Counted from the first letter of the stretch, positions 51,421 through 63,085 are shown. The stretch: 64,000 bases of DNA from Trichobilharzia szidati (GCA_944472155.2 OX235271.1:68740416-68804415); one strand, 5' to 3'. The notes: generated by a model not told the origin, from the sequence alone. Numbers and translations: made by a program.

Positions 51421-52190
51421 TGTATACTTGGTTACCTACCATCACTTCAGACTGGCTACACTACCGCCTGAGACCTTTTTTGACATAGCTGCCTTTATAT
51501 CACCTTTGGGCCAATGTCCAAGCAGTTACTTCTCATTCGAATTCTACTCCAGGGCCAGCCTAGCATGTGATGTCATTTGGATGTCTCCCCGGCAAAATAT
51601 GTCGAACCCACTTCGAATCTCTTTCGTAGATTTGTTGGATAGTAGATTCTCGGTTGATTGGCTCCCTGGCAAACTTTTCTTACTCCCTACTTATCCTTTC
51701 CCTCCAGCCACAAGATACTCAGTACAAAGGCAGAAAAAGGAGGTTTTGATGAACACTATTAACAGTCTGTTGAAAATGCTTTAGGTAAGTCTGGCGCCAA
51801 GTCTCTAAACCATATAGAAGCGCTGACTGATATGGAATTATTGCTGAAAATTATAATCCTGTCCCATGTGCAAAGTACTGCAGATCTCCACACCACTCTG
51901 TATTCAGAGTAATGAACACCAGTCTTGATTTTCTGGCTCAAACCTGTCTGTCTCTGGTATCCACATGCATGCCGCCTATAGCTGAGATACTACAAACGTC
52001 AGGTAGGTATGGAAAGACGTCCTTTAGATTTCTACTATTAATGATGATTAGATTTTGTTGTTGACGGTAATATATCTTCATGACTTGTCATGTCACCTGT
52101 CTTCTCAGCAATAACCTGAATTCCTGTCTTCGTTGCCTTTTCTTCTAACTTGATGGTGTATCTTCAAGTGACATCATGGAATAATCGAAA
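51420..52190 (-). mobile_element. RTE-like LINE, degenerate 3' fragment
   Basis: Minus strand: TKTGIQVIAEKTGDM-like block near 52140-52090, QKIKTGVHYSEYRVVWRSAV and IWFRDLAPDLPKAFSTDC (51941-51760), and decayed C-terminus with catgctaggctggccctgga. The tail is present only as a trace near 51440. Confidence 0.7.
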
Positions 52191-52800
52191 GGGTCCTATT
52201 AAGTAGTGATACAAAGTTTTCATAAGATTCGATTTTTGAGATAAATACACTTAACTATAGAAATTAAGTCAGCTTTCCTCACCATACAATCGGATTTTAT
52301 TTTGAATTAATCACTACACTTGCTAATTTAAGCGATATTTTCAGTTTGACATTATCATATAATATGTGAATCCATAAGAGACGTACAGAAGTTTCCTTTA
52401 TAAGTATGAAATATTTAAAGTTTTGACTCGAATACTTTCACCAAATTATTAGTTTAAGTGTGATTTTCTGGATTCAAAAGAAATATGTGGAATAAATATG
52501 ATTTCTGAAAAACAACACGAAAACTAAATACTTCCTGGTTTCAGCAATCGTGAGTTTTAGGCAGCTGATATACTGGCATGTATCCATCCTCAAAATCAGT
52601 GATATTGACATAGTAAGTGAATTTGGCAGAAATTCAGCTCTGCAGTTGAAGACGTTGGGACTTGGCCATTCATCCTCACGGCTGACTTACTGTGGGACTG
52701 CAACTGAGACACTGACTGGCATAACCTCAGCTACCAGCCAATATTATCCAATTTCTTCGTATCCAAACCAACCTCATGATCATTTTTGTATTTCCCCGTC
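52190..52800. other. no recognised feature; right end may be SINE-D body
   Basis: AT-rich at the left. From about 52640 the composition becomes less AT-rich and may be an unrecognised 5' part of the SINE-D region. Confidence 0.4.
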
Positions 52801-52805
52801 GATTG

Positions 52806-52900
52806 TTTGGACCGAAGTGCTCGGTCCCAGGTTGATATGCCAGCTTCTTGTTCAGATGCCACATTTTATCAACCTGAGACCAAGCACTTCGGTCCAATCA
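52806..52900. repeat. imperfect inverted repeat (hairpin), SINE-D 3' block
   Basis: The bases ttggaccgaagtgctcggtc at the left and gaccaagcacttcggtccaa at the right are inverted copies separated by about 30 bases. Each copy also matches the SINE-D 3' block at 9250-9280. Confidence 0.8.
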
Positions 52901-53170
52901 ATAGATGGGAAAATTTAAAACTGGATGAAATATTTAGTATGACCTGTTACACAAGAGGTGGCTCCTGTGACCCAACTGGTATAGTAAATAACGCCTTGGC
53001 GTTTTTAACTATGAGCAGTGGGTTCGAGCCTCGGTGGGAACATCATTGCGGAATGCAGGTACACCTAGATGAAGAATCCCAAATAGGATGAAATGCGCAT
53101 TATCCTGGATTCCACTGCTAGTCACCGTCCACCCATCGACCTCATAACCATTAGTGACAAAATTCAGGGT
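52900..53170 (+). mobile_element. SINE-D (Smalpha-type) copy with tRNA-like head
   Basis: Contains the head gacccaactggtatagtaaa, B box gtgggttcgagcctcggtgg, lead-in ggaatgcaggtacacc, the hammerhead segment, and cactgctagtcaccgtccac. It is the only copy with both head and core. Confidence 0.8.
53060..53120 (+). ncRNA. hammerhead ribozyme motif, mutated core
   Basis: TAGATGA (53066-53072) replaces CTGATGA. AGA is inserted after it, stem II is ATCC-CAAATA-GGAT (53076-53089) and GAAA (53090-53093) is kept. The changed first two core bases predict loss of cleavage. The AGA insertion is the same as in SINE-A cores. Confidence 0.75.
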
Positions 53171-53429
53171 TGTGTACTTAACTAGATATATGCATCTTAT
53201 CACTGAAAATGTAAGGCCTAACTTTTTATACTTTTAGAAAGCGGAGAAATGAATAAAAGCATCTACAGAAGATTAATTTTAGGTTCGAAAATTTTACCCT
53301 TATTCACTCTGTAGGCATATGGTCACACAGTTTACTAAAATACTACAAACTCCAGCCAGCATACATTGCATGTTATTATAGATTTCTCTATATCAAAATT
53401 TAACATTAAGAGAATGTTTTACGAGTTGA

Positions 53430-53752
53430 TCACGGACTGATATCAGTTAGAGAACCATTGAAAATCAGGGAGTTTGGGAATCATCGTCAGTACGCACCCA
53501 CTGGGATTCGAACCCATGACCTTCCGGTTACAAGGCAAGCTGGCTCGTTTCCATTCAGCCACTGGGACCCGATTCAATGGCTCATGAATTCTAACTTCTA
53601 CCAATTCGTGATTTTAGCGTGACCCCAACTATTGTCGTTGGTGGAAATCCATCCACACGTGACTTCTAATTGGACCTCACTGGTCACGACTTCTCACTAG
53701 AACTGCAGGAAGCTCCAACCTGTAGCAAGTCACTAGCGAGCATCAGAATCCT
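53430..53752 (-). mobile_element. SINE-A copy, left arm of inverted pair
   Basis: Minus strand: extension (gatgctcgctagtgacttgc, gtgaccagtgaggtccaatt), tRNA-like part (gggtcccagtggctgaatgg, cttgtaaccggaaggtcatg, ggttcgaatcccagtgggtg), core ctgacgatgattcccaaact, 3' part ggttctctaactgatatcag. The core's end is deleted. Confidence 0.85.
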
Positions 53753-53895
53753 AGTGGGTGCGTACTGACGATGATTCCCAAACTAGGATGAAACAGCAGC
53801 TGTCCAGTACTCCCTGGTTTTCAATTGTTCTCTAATTGATATCAGTCCGTGATCAACTCGTAAAACATAACTAATCCTTACAGACCAAACTATAG
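53752..53895 (+). mobile_element. SINE-A copy, right arm of inverted pair
   Basis: Plus strand starts at tcctagtgggtgcgta, followed by CTGACGA (53765-53771), TG, ATTCC-CAAACTA-GGAT, GAAAC (53790-53794), then gtccagtactccctggtttt and the 3' end aatccttacagaccaaacta. CTGANGA and GAAA are both intact. Confidence 0.85.
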
Positions 53896-54084
53896 AAAAT
53901 TAAGAGAATGGTCAAATTTGGGAGTTGTCAACTGGGTTAGAAATATTCTTAGAGCTACCTCCAGGTAAACTAATCATTAGTTCTGCTTTTCCATAAATTT
54001 CGTTTCTGTTTTATCACAGTGATAAAAGATGCTGTGGATGGTGTTAGAGAAACTTAGAACATAGTCTGTACCGTTTGTGCAACA

Positions 54085-54362
54085 AATATGTAGAAAGAAA
54101 TGGAGGTGGATTGGTCATCTTCTAAGAAAACCATCAAGTAACATCACACGCAAGGCCATTGTTCCAGTGAAACCCGAACAGGAAGCGACGAGTTGGTCAT
54201 CAGTGCGAGGATGACATGGAGGAGGTCATGTGAAGAAGAGATGAAAGCATCTGGGCAGACGTGGAGCCAAGTGGAAACGTTGGCAGAGAACCGAACGAAA
54301 TGGAGACGTGTGGCTGAAGCCCTCTGTTCCTCGAGGAAGTGAACGAAACAATAATAATTACA
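54085..54362 (+). mobile_element. RTE-like LINE, 3' end fragment
   Basis: Plus strand: caaatatgtagaaagaaatg (CRRKWRWIGH block), ggtcatcttctaagaaaacc, ggatgacatggaggaggtca and the tail gctgaagccctctgttcctc with an AAT run. It is collinear with the other family C-termini. Confidence 0.85.
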
Positions 54363-54364
54363 AT

Positions 54365-55245
54365 AATAAAACACGCATTCATTTTCGTTCATTTTTCTAA
54401 TGTCTAAAAGCATAATTACACTGCATCATTCTTCTTATGTGGCAGAAATCGATTTGTTCTCATCAAAGAAAGCTCTCTCATACTAATTTCCCGTAATGAA
54501 GCTTTAATGTCGACAAGGCTTGACATGTTGTAATATTTCCCCATATATCATAAATTCATAAATCCATGAAAAGGTGTTAGAAAGCATCTATATTATCAAT
54601 GTTTTCCAGACTTTCACTCACAGCTAAATTACACTACATTCGTTCAGCTTCAAAAAGCCAACACATCTTCATATCACCGCAATAAAACAGAATACTTACA
54701 GTGACGAATTAATTCCACTTTTCGTACTACTTACAATGAGTACAAAGAAACTAGAAACTCAGGTAACGCATATTTGAACTGTAATAACTCCATATATAGA
54801 ACACAATTTTATAATGTAAAATAGCTTCCTCCTTTGAGTTACGATGTTAACGCTCCCAAATTCATTCGTTATGAATACTGGTTGACAAAACTTGCGCTTT
54901 TATCAAGTTATTTTTATTACAATAGGCTTATCATGGACAGGAAATTTCCAAATCTACTTGCCAGTTTGACTGTTACAGGTCATATGCATACAATGATTTG
55001 TGACTAGGCGGCTAGTATAAGTTCAAATCTTCTTTAAACTTATTTTAGCACAAACTAGTACCTTGAGTACATAATTTAATGGCTAATTATTCGTGTTGAC
55101 AATACCAAAACAGCTTGAAATTTTGCATTAATCCAACCATGTAAAAGGTATTTATAAATCATTGCACGAAATTATTGAAATGAACTAAAAGAAATCGTTA
55201 TTCGAGTTAAAGCAGCTCATTTATGACACAGTAATTAAATGGACT
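54365..55245. other. no recognised feature
   Basis: About 900 bases of AT-rich sequence with no gene or family match. Confidence 0.45.
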
Positions 55246-55497
55246 GACAAAAGACCTCCTAGCGAAAATGAACAAGTTGGCAGAAGAGAAAGGGAACGAA
55301 GATAGAATTATAAGTGAGCATAGCAAATACAGAGGTGATTAAGATACCCAGTGACCAACAAAAACAAGCAGCAATCACCACTCATAGCAGAAATTTGAAG
55401 GAAGTTGCTTCTTTCACTTACCTAGAGAGCATTTTTTTCTACTACAGGCAGTATAGATGCATAAGTCAGATGAAAAATTGTAAAACCAAAGAAGACA
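55245..55497 (+). mobile_element. RTE-like LINE, thumb fragment
   Basis: Plus strand: LLAKMNKLAEEKGNEDRI, ANTEVIKIPSDQQKQAAITT, SRNLKEVASFTYLESIF. This is the block that normally follows motif C, but it lies upstream of an RT start, so it belongs to a separate copy or a rearrangement. Confidence 0.75.
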
Positions 55498-56885
55498 CAC
55501 AGGCGACTTAGGCCTGTGTAAGAACTGGCGTGGAGTGAAATACTAAGTTTCATCATCCTGGAGAGAATAAAGGATTCACTGGATACAAAACTCCACCTAC
55601 ACACTCGAACAAACTGGCATGATTCAGGAAAGGCAGATCATGTGCTGATCGAATTGCAACTCTACGCATCGTCATCACAAAACAAAGCACAGAATGGCAG
55701 TCAAATATCTCTCTGCCTCAACTTCATTGACTTCGAAATAGCTTTCGACAGACAGACCAAGACGTAATTTAGAAACTACTTCAACACTACGGCGTACCTC
55801 ATGTCTTTGTCAACCTCACTCAACAGCTATATGACAATGCCACGTGTCAAGTGAACCACAAAGGAAAACTCAGTGAGGCGTTCGAAGTGCATACAGGAGT
55901 AAGACAAGGCTACCCGCCGATGTTATTCTTAACTGAGGTGGACAGGACTAGGCGTCATAATGTGGGGAGTGAGAAGACAAGAATACGTTGGATGACCGAT
56001 AAGAAGATGATGGAAGATATGGATTTCGTGCGTGGATGATATTTGTCTGATGTCGCACAAACTCGGAGGTTCGCAGGCGAAAATCAACAAACTGGCTGGA
56101 GAGGTATGGACAGCAGGTGAACACAGAGAAGACGGAGGTGATGAAGATAACCAACAAACAGCAACAACAGCCATCACCAATCATCATCAGCGGGAGAGAT
56201 ATAACAGAGGTTGCTTCCCTCACATATCTAAAAAACATCGTGTCAACTACAGGCGGAATGGACGAAGATGTCAAAGTCAGAATCGTAATGCTAAGATAAG
56301 CCTTCATCAACCTAAATCCAATTTGGAAATCTTCTGCACTCCACAGCATAAACAACAAGATTCGGATTTCTAACACAAATGTTGGTGAAGTCAATCAGTC
56401 AGTTCTTCTATAGGGGTCAGAAACTTGCACTGTGTGTCACAGAAAGGATTTTTAGCAGGCAACTGCAGACTTTTATCAGCAACTGCCAACTTCGCTGGCT
56501 GGATCCATACTGAAGATCAAATGGCCAGCTGGCCAGAAAGAATAATCAACAAGAAACTATGGGAACAAACCAGCAGGCAAGAGCCGATCGCTCCACAAAT
56601 ATGTAGGAGAAAGTGGAGATGGATCAAGCATACATTGAGGAGGCCGTTGAATGACATTGCTCTCAATGCAGGCTATTGCTCGAGTGGTATATAAATGGCA
56701 AGCAACGAATGGGTCGTCCTTGGGTGACATGGAGGAGATCGTGTGAAGAAGAGATCAGAAAATTTGGCCAATCGTGGACCCAGCTGAAGAGGACGGCAGA
56801 AAACAGAACAAAGTGGATATGTGTAGTTGAATCCCTATTTTCCACTTGAAACGCAAAGGAATAATAATAATAGTATAAGGAAGAC
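55498..56885 (+). mobile_element. RTE-like LINE, RT to 3' end
   Basis: A 1.4-kb 5'-truncated copy, starting at the RT (GDLGLCKNWRG) and ending with the family tail (tgaatccctattttccactt) and an AAT run at 56862-56873. Confidence 0.85.
55510..56694 (+). pseudogene. RTE-like reverse transcriptase relic
   Basis: Shifted plus-strand frames: GDLGLCKNWRGVKY, FRKGRSCADRIATLRIVITK, LNFIDFEIAFDR (motif A, with a stop-adjacent deletion), NHKGKLSEAFEVHTGVRQGY (motif B), MEDMDFVRGDICLMSHKL (motif C in which ADD has become RG-D, near 56010-56050), KINTEKTEVMKITNKQQQQ, VASLTYLKNIVSTTGGMDED, CRRKWRWIKHTLRRPLNDIA. The loss of the second motif C aspartate and the frameshifts show inactivity. Confidence 0.8.
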
Positions 56886-57290
56886 ACTTCTCATTCTGAA
56901 ATAAATGTGGAAAAGCATTCCCAAAAAGATGCAGGCTTTCACCAACAGCTGTCTTCGCTTCATATTGAAGATCAAATGGCCCAACAGAAAGGATTAGCAG
57001 GTAACAGGGAACTCTGGCAACAAGAAGACAAACAGAAAATCTACTGTCCAAAAAAACACACCGAAGAAAATGGAGACGGATTGGACACCCTCTGACAAGA
57101 CTGCTAGGTGACATCACACGCCAGGTAGGCCCTTGAGAAGAACCCAAATGGGAAGCAACCAGTTTCACTTGAATCAGAGGTTAACGCGGAGGTGATCGTG
57201 TAGAGAGGAGGGAGATGAAAGCTTCTTGGCAATCAAAGAGTCAGTCAGGCCTATGTTCCACTCGGAATCCAAGAGAATAACATTATTAGA
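56885..57290 (+). mobile_element. RTE-like LINE, 3' fragment in tandem
   Basis: The frame reads KDAGFHQQLSSLHIEDQMAQ, then KKTHTEENGDGLDTL (a frame-shifted KWRRIGH block), ttaacgcggaggtgatcgtg and the tail ctatgttccactcggaatcc. It directly follows the previous copy's AAT tail, so the two stand head to tail. Confidence 0.8.
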
Positions 57291-58330
57291 AAGCGAATTA
57301 TCGAAACACTGAATCGCAGCTGCTTTAATGATGAAACTGATTAAATTTTCTGAACAGTTGATATGTGCATTAATGCGTGTAAATATGTGCGAGCGAGCAA
57401 ACAATTTGATCGTGGTTGCAATTCAGTCATATTTATAGATGGCTGTGCAAGAGAATGTCTGTTAGTGTGAGAAAAACACCATAACCACCACACACACGCA
57501 TCTACAGTTACACCTTGATGTTTAACTAAGTTACAGTCATTCATTTAATTTTATAAGTTACAGTCAAATGCAAAATGAACCACCAACAAAAATACACAAC
57601 TAGTAATTATTAACTTCATATTACAAGGGAAAATATGAATGAAACCTACACTATACGCACACATACAGTGAGAGAGAAAAACAAAGAAGTCTAGAGAAAA
57701 GCAATGAGGAATAATTAAAAAAAAATGAAAGGTGTAATGAATGGGAATAAAAATGCCAATTATCAAGGGTGAATCAATAATCTCCACTGTTTTTATTATC
57801 CCTAATATATATATAGACAGTAATCTTTACTAGATGGATAACTTCCCATGTTGAATTTGTTTGCATTGATACCGAAGTGTATCTGTAATAAGAGTTAAAG
57901 TTGATTAACCTAGAATAGAATATCATTGTTAATGTACACGAAAGATGAAAAACGAAGGCGTAGATCACTCGAATTTTGGTTATTCATATAAAGAAGGCTT
58001 ATGGGAAATTGAATATAATGCTTTGAACAAATGCCTACATCTCATATACACCTAATTTGCATATAATCTTCCTTATAAACAGGTTTCACATCAAAAAAGA
58101 GATATCAAGTTTGATTTAGAAATGTTACATTTCTACTTTAGTTTTTCGGTGGGAATTATATGGTGAATAGTATTGTAAGTATTGGATAAGTTTACCTATC
58201 CATCTTAAAGCTAGGTTGACAGCGTAAACAATGTATGACGCATAAAACTACTATTAGCCAAAAGAAGTAACTATGCAAAAGTAATATTAACACATAAGAT
58301 TTTATCGTTTTCCTAAGGATCAAAACATAT
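57290..58330. other. no recognised feature
   Basis: About 1 kb of AT-rich sequence with a short (TA) run near 57806-57815. Minus-strand frames at 57551-57968 encode hydrophobic residues by chance of composition. I see no motif. Confidence 0.45.
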
Positions 58331-58695
58331 CGGTTTGAGGATTTCATCATGAGCTGATATCAGTTAGAGAACCATTGGAAAACCTGCAGGGAGTACTGGA
58401 CAGCTCTTTCGTCAGCCTAGTTTGGGGCTCTTCAGCAGTACGCACCCATCACCAGAGTTAGACCATTAAGCCAATGGGACCTGATCCAGGGACCAGTCCA
58501 TGAATTAAAACTTCTGCCGATTCATGTCATAGCGCGACCCCTTTGCAATGTCTTGTTCGATGAGTTACTGCCACCCCTTAAGCCTGCTGTACCCTACTGG
58601 TCACAGCTTCCCACTAGAAGTCCAGGTAACTTCCTGAATAGGGCCAGTCGCTAGTGAGCATCATGTTAATTTTCAAATATTGGTTTTGTAGGGAT
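58330..58695 (-). mobile_element. SINE-A copy, nearly complete
   Basis: Minus strand: extension (gatgctcactagcgactggc, gaccagtagggtacagcagg), tRNA-like part (cccattggcttaatggtcta, with the B box shortened by a deletion to taactctggtgatgggtgcg), core ctgctgaagagccccaaact with gacgaaag, 3' part gttctctaactgatatcagc. Confidence 0.85.
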
Positions 58696-58844
58696 CAATT
58701 TAATAAAACGGAATTAGGGTGGCTAGAGAAATAAAAAGCAGTAACAAAGATTAATAATATGATATTAGTGTTTGATTGTGTGAATCCGTTTGATAAATGA
58801 GCTGCCTGCACTATATTTTGAAAAGTACTCAAACATTTTAAACC

Positions 58845-59235
58845 GCTGGTTTACAGGGATTTGACTGCTTTAAAACTGGTCATAAACTGGCTTCATTTAG
58901 AGAACCACTGAAATTCAAGGAATACTGATTAGATGTTTCATTCTAGTTCGTGATTCTTCATCAATATGCACCGATGACCCTGTTATAGATCCAAGCCAGT
59001 ACCTTCAGGTTTCTATGGTAGATCGTAAACAATTAAACCACTGGGACGAAATTAAATGGCCCATCAGTAGCAACTTTCACTAATTAGAAATGTATAGTGC
59101 AACTGCTAGCCGATGTGTTCAGGGAGTATTTGTCCTCACATCCAACTTGGTGGGTCTCACTGTTCATGACTTTCCACCAGAACTTCAGGAAAATTCATCA
59201 TATGGCGAGACAATAATGAGTAATAGAATAATTTT
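58845..59235 (-). mobile_element. SINE-A copy, left arm of inverted pair
   Basis: Minus strand: extension (caccaagttggatgtgagga), tRNA-like part (cccagtggtttaattgttta, aacctgaaggtactggcttg), core ttgatgaagaatcacgaact with agaatgaaac, 3' part ggttctctaaatgaagccag. Diverged but collinear throughout. Confidence 0.8.
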
Positions 59236-59254
59236 CAAGCGTTGGTTTGTAACC

Positions 59255-59395
59255 TGATAATCTTTTCTTGGATTCTTGGTGAGAACATGGGTGCGTATTG
59301 CTGAAAAGAGGCAAACAAGGAGGAAACAGCTGTCCAGTACTTCTTGGACTTCATTGGTTCTCAGACTGAAGTCATGTCATGATAAATCTAAACAT
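59255..59395 (+). mobile_element. SINE-A copy, right arm of inverted pair
   Basis: Plus strand: acctgataatcttttcttgg, gggtgcgtattgctgaaaag, aggaggaaacagctgtccag, ggttctcagactgaagtcat. It starts near the B box. Confidence 0.7.
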
Positions 59396-60255
59396 TTTTC
59401 ACTATGTAAACAGTTTCGGCAGCTAATGAATGCAATAAAACGTAAGCAAGAGTATTACAGTGATTTTTATGTTAATTCGATCACTAATCAGTAATATTTG
59501 AAAACCTCATGTTGAGAAAGATAAACGGAACAGTCACTTTCTCACAATATAAAACTTGAAAGCAGTTCATATTTATGATGCAACGTGGGTTAGAAATAAT
59601 GATATTTTCAGGTTAAAAATTGACCACATCTCCACAGAAAATCAGTGAGCCAGTCTATGATTCTGTAAAAAAACTTCTATAATCATATCAAACTATCAAT
59701 GAATCGTTGGAGGATGAATGTGGGGCTTCACACAAAAGTATATCAATTTACTCTGAGATATCTAGAAGAAGAACACACAAAGTACGAGAACAGGAACACT
59801 TTTAATGAACAAGCAAGTGACAAATACAGAGCAATCAAATGAAAGATAGAGAAGACATTCTGGATCTAATAAAAAGCAAGAAGTAAATCTAGCTACATCT
59901 TAGTGAACGAAATTCAAACATAAAGTTGAGAAGCTTCAGCCATAGATTCGTAGAACTTCAGTTAAGGAAATACGTAAACCCATTCGGCAACCACTAGTTA
60001 AAGGTGATTTTATGAATTGATGCCATACATTAATGTGATCGATTCCAACTCTTTCATCAGCATAATAGTATTTAAGCTAACGTTACTCCTCAGAGAAGAC
60101 ATTGGTTAGCCCTTAGTAAGGAATAGCTCAGTATGTTTACGCAATAAAGATTAGTAACCTGACCGATGTACTAATGTCCCGTCCGTAACACTGTACACGT
60201 AATCTCAAGATCCCCTTCACACTGTTTCACCTTCTGATGAAGACTTCTTTACGCT
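59395..60255. other. no recognised feature
   Basis: AT-rich and unassigned. The right part may be untranslated LINE-3 sequence. Confidence 0.4.
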
Positions 60256-60725
60256 TTTCATTTTTTATATTTCCAGAAGTCACGCTGCGTGACAGTAAAG
60301 TGGAGTAAAGCTGATATGTGTACTGTAAAAATACTGCTTGATCAATCACGAATACCAGAGATGCCTTTTGTATCGACACTCAAATTTCGTCTACAACAAG
60401 TCCATTGGGGCTGACATAAGATTTTAAATGACAGAAGTGATCAATGGGTTCAACTTCTAATCACTATGTCTTTAAGCTAGGCGGCGTTGCAGACCAGTCA
60501 TACAGCAAAATCTTACTCATGATAAGATCAATCTTTATACCGAAAAATGAAATCGTTTTTTCACGGAGTCCAGAATATTCATTATTTCTTCAGTATATTC
60601 GCCTTTAAATAATGTCTCTTCTGCGGGCTGTAAAATGACAAGATTTTTTCCGCGTGGCAATTCACTGCCCGACTTGAAACGCAGTCGCAACCATTAGTAT
60701 CTTTATGATAAACCCAGACAAGAAC
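60255..60725 (-). mobile_element. LINE-3 fragment, RT palm end to thumb
   Basis: Minus-strand frames: KNLVILQPAEETLFKGEYTE and EEIMNILDSVKKRF (just after motif C), IKIDLIMSKILLYDWSAT, then PNGLVVDEI and SIQKASLVFVI. This last block matches DEISARIQRASLAY in the copy at 430-1262. It covers the interval between the RT piece at 7255-8130 and the C-terminal pieces at the window's left edge. Confidence 0.65.
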
Positions 60726-60864
60726 ACAGACATCTGGCATACTTGATACGCATCTCAGGTTTTCTTGATGTCAGATGTCAAACGTATATAATTTCAAGTA
60801 GAACGGCGCAATTAACCATCTGTACTTTCCGCATAGTCAAACAAATACCACGACATCTCTTGAA

Positions 60865-61125
60865 TGACCTGAATAAATTATATACTGTGCTGTATATCGC
60901 GAATTGTCAGAAGTTGGAACTCATGGGCGATTCGATCGGGTCCCACTGGCCGAATGGTCTAATGGCTCGCCTTGTAACCAGAATGCCCTAGGTTCGAATC
61001 CCAGGGGAAGCACACTGCCTAAACAGGACAAAACAGTTGTCCAGTACTTCCAAGTTTTCCGGTGATTCTCTAACTGATCTCAGCTCGTGATCGAACTTGT
61101 AACCAATCAAATCCCTACAGAGCAG
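60865..61125 (+). mobile_element. SINE-A copy
   Basis: Plus strand: extension end (tatatcgcgaattgtcagaa), tRNA-like part (gtcccactggccgaatggtc, cttgtaaccagaatgcccta, ggttcgaatcccaggggaag), core mostly deleted (cactgcctaaacaggacaaa), 3' part ctctaactgatctcagctcg, aaccaatcaaatccctacag. Confidence 0.85.
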
Positions 61126-61251
61126 CACTTGTTAAATTATGTCTGTCGTATCAAACTTATTTTGTGATATTAGTTTTTGTCCTTTCTCACATACATAGGT
61201 TAATTTAAAATATTGGAATTACATGAAAACGATGCTGAATATTTTGGTGGG

Positions 61252-61271
61252 ATATATATATATATATATAA
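61252..61271. repeat. (TA)n microsatellite
   Basis: About ten uninterrupted TA units. Confidence 0.9.
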
Positions 61272-62240
61272 ACATATAGCTGCAGAATAAGTGGTGTGAA
61301 AATCCTCCATGATAACTTATTTAAATGTCAGTACTCATTTGAATATTTCACTCCTGCCACCTACATATCTCGTTCTAAAATTCACATATCTCCTTTGCAC
61401 TTAATCTTTATTATTCGTCTTCAGTTCACCTCTGTTTTTAAGGTTTCTCAGGTCTTTTCTGTGATACTGTCAGCAATAGTGTGTTGTATTACGGCTGCGG
61501 TTTTGTTTGAGTAGAGCCAAGGTTGCGTTGTTGAGTGACTGCTCGACGTCGGACTGTCTGCGGGAAATGTGGTTTTCTCTGTGAGATCCATACAGAATGA
61601 GTTTTTATCAAAAACTGATTAGAAATATATCTATTGATACTCAAGTGATTCAGAATTGTGTTTGTTCAATCAGTGTTGTCGTACAGAATCAATTTCTTAC
61701 CCGGAAAAGTTTTGGAGTGTTCATCTTGCAAACACCGTTGTTGAGCTAGTTTTATATTTTTTAAATATTTTATTACCGTCCAATAGTACCATAGATTTGA
61801 ACACATCAAAGTGTGTTTTCACTATTGTTGGAATATTTTTTGGCGTGTACATCACTCGTGGAAGTTTACTGGGCCATATAAATAACGCGAAGATTGGTTT
61901 TCAGCGGTCAAACCGAAATACTTGGGTTTTGGTCATTTCACATATATATGTAAGGTGTCAGGTGAGTAGTTAGTACAAATTAGAATGTATTAAGGAAGAA
62001 GTAGTAAGGCTGCCATGAGAAGTTCAACATAAAAGAACAAACATGTGAAATGAAACGAGTAGAAGCACATTTTGAGGAAAGAGATAATATTACTAATGAT
62101 AAGTCCGGATAGTATAGATGGAAAACTCGATAGCATTGAGAGAATGTTTGCATGAAGGGTATAAATTACGACGAATAATCATTGTAATAATAAGCGAAGC
62201 AAAATAAAAAAACCAAGAGGGATAAAAGGAAGGGGCACTC
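61271..62240. other. unrecognised stretch with a 105-codon open frame
   Basis: A plus-strand frame at 61656-61973 contains a hydrophobic run (VELVLYFLNILLP, IVGIFFGVYI) but no motif I know. The preceding segment (61480-61580) is richer in G and C than its surroundings. It could be untranslated retroelement sequence or host DNA. Confidence 0.35.
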
Positions 62241-62660
62241 TCGGTGAGTAGAAGAAGAATCATTATTCCAAGTTTGATCACTGTCAGAACAGCATTTGAA
62301 CGTGTTGTTTATGATATAAAGTTCCCGTTCAGTCGATGTTATCACAACAGCTTCCTTAGATGTAAGCGAACTGTATGTGATAACGACTTCAGAATTCGTT
62401 ATATAACCCTGAAGGCTATATTGGCGTCGACGTGATGTCCAGTGTCAAACAAGTGTGATAGAATGGAGCTTTTCATGCATTTAATTTCTCCCTTGCTGAA
62501 CCAAGGTGGTAAATGTTTTTGAAGCAGTAGATGAACCTGCCTAATCGTACGTCTTATAAAGCTTGAACCACAGGAGCAGTTAAAATAGATTTGTATGAAG
62601 AAGAGCTAAAGTTAAGTAAGGCATCTTTCATTTGCTTGGTGAACATTGGACGGCTACTGA
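62240..62660 (-). mobile_element. PLE relic, diverged GIY-YIG domain
   Basis: A minus-strand frame reads NCSCGSSFIRRTIRQVHLLL, KSSILSHLFDTGHHVDANIA, then a stop and KSLSHTVRLHLRKLL. It parallels CICGSSYIGRTGRRAH and SITRYLLDTGHEVEIAKSFK of PLE-2. Y-I-G has become F-I-R, so the catalytic motif is lost. Confidence 0.75.
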
Positions 62661-62975
62661 AGGATAGCGACTAGCTTTAGATACGCCAGAAATGCATCAA
62701 AAGCTTCAAATTTCATTAGAATACTAACGATGATAAATATATACACAAAGGCTGAGTGAAAGCTCAACGGATTTTAAGATCATTTGTCCAAGTTTTACTT
62801 TGAGTCTACTTTTTTATACCTTCAGACTGCGAACTGAGATAAAGCTAAAACTTATGTATTTATTTATTGACCTGTATTACAATCTTCAAATTCCTTGTTT
62901 CTTTTGTGAAAAGTGAATACTAAATTCACAAATAAACAGGTGTTCAAGGCGATTGTAATCTCACCTAGTCTAATA
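62660..62975. other. no recognised feature
   Basis: AT-rich spacer with no gene seen. Confidence 0.45.
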
Positions 62976-63085
62976 GTTTACTAGTTTCCTAATCGGTCTT
63001 AAGTCCAGAAAAAGAAGGAAAGTTGTGCTTGGGGCTAACGATCCTACCCCATAAAATCAATTCGATTGCCATAGAAGCTTCAACG
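62975..63085 (+). mobile_element. SINE-B fragment
   Basis: Body and start of tail: tagtttcctaatcggtctta, gctaacgatcctaccccata, ttgccatagaagcttcaacg. It is close to the fragment at 37165-37285. Confidence 0.45.

Noticed and set aside
57551..57968. Minus-strand hydrophobic frames as membrane proteins
   Set aside because: AT-rich sequence gives phenylalanine- and isoleucine-rich translations by composition alone. No signal or family motif was seen.
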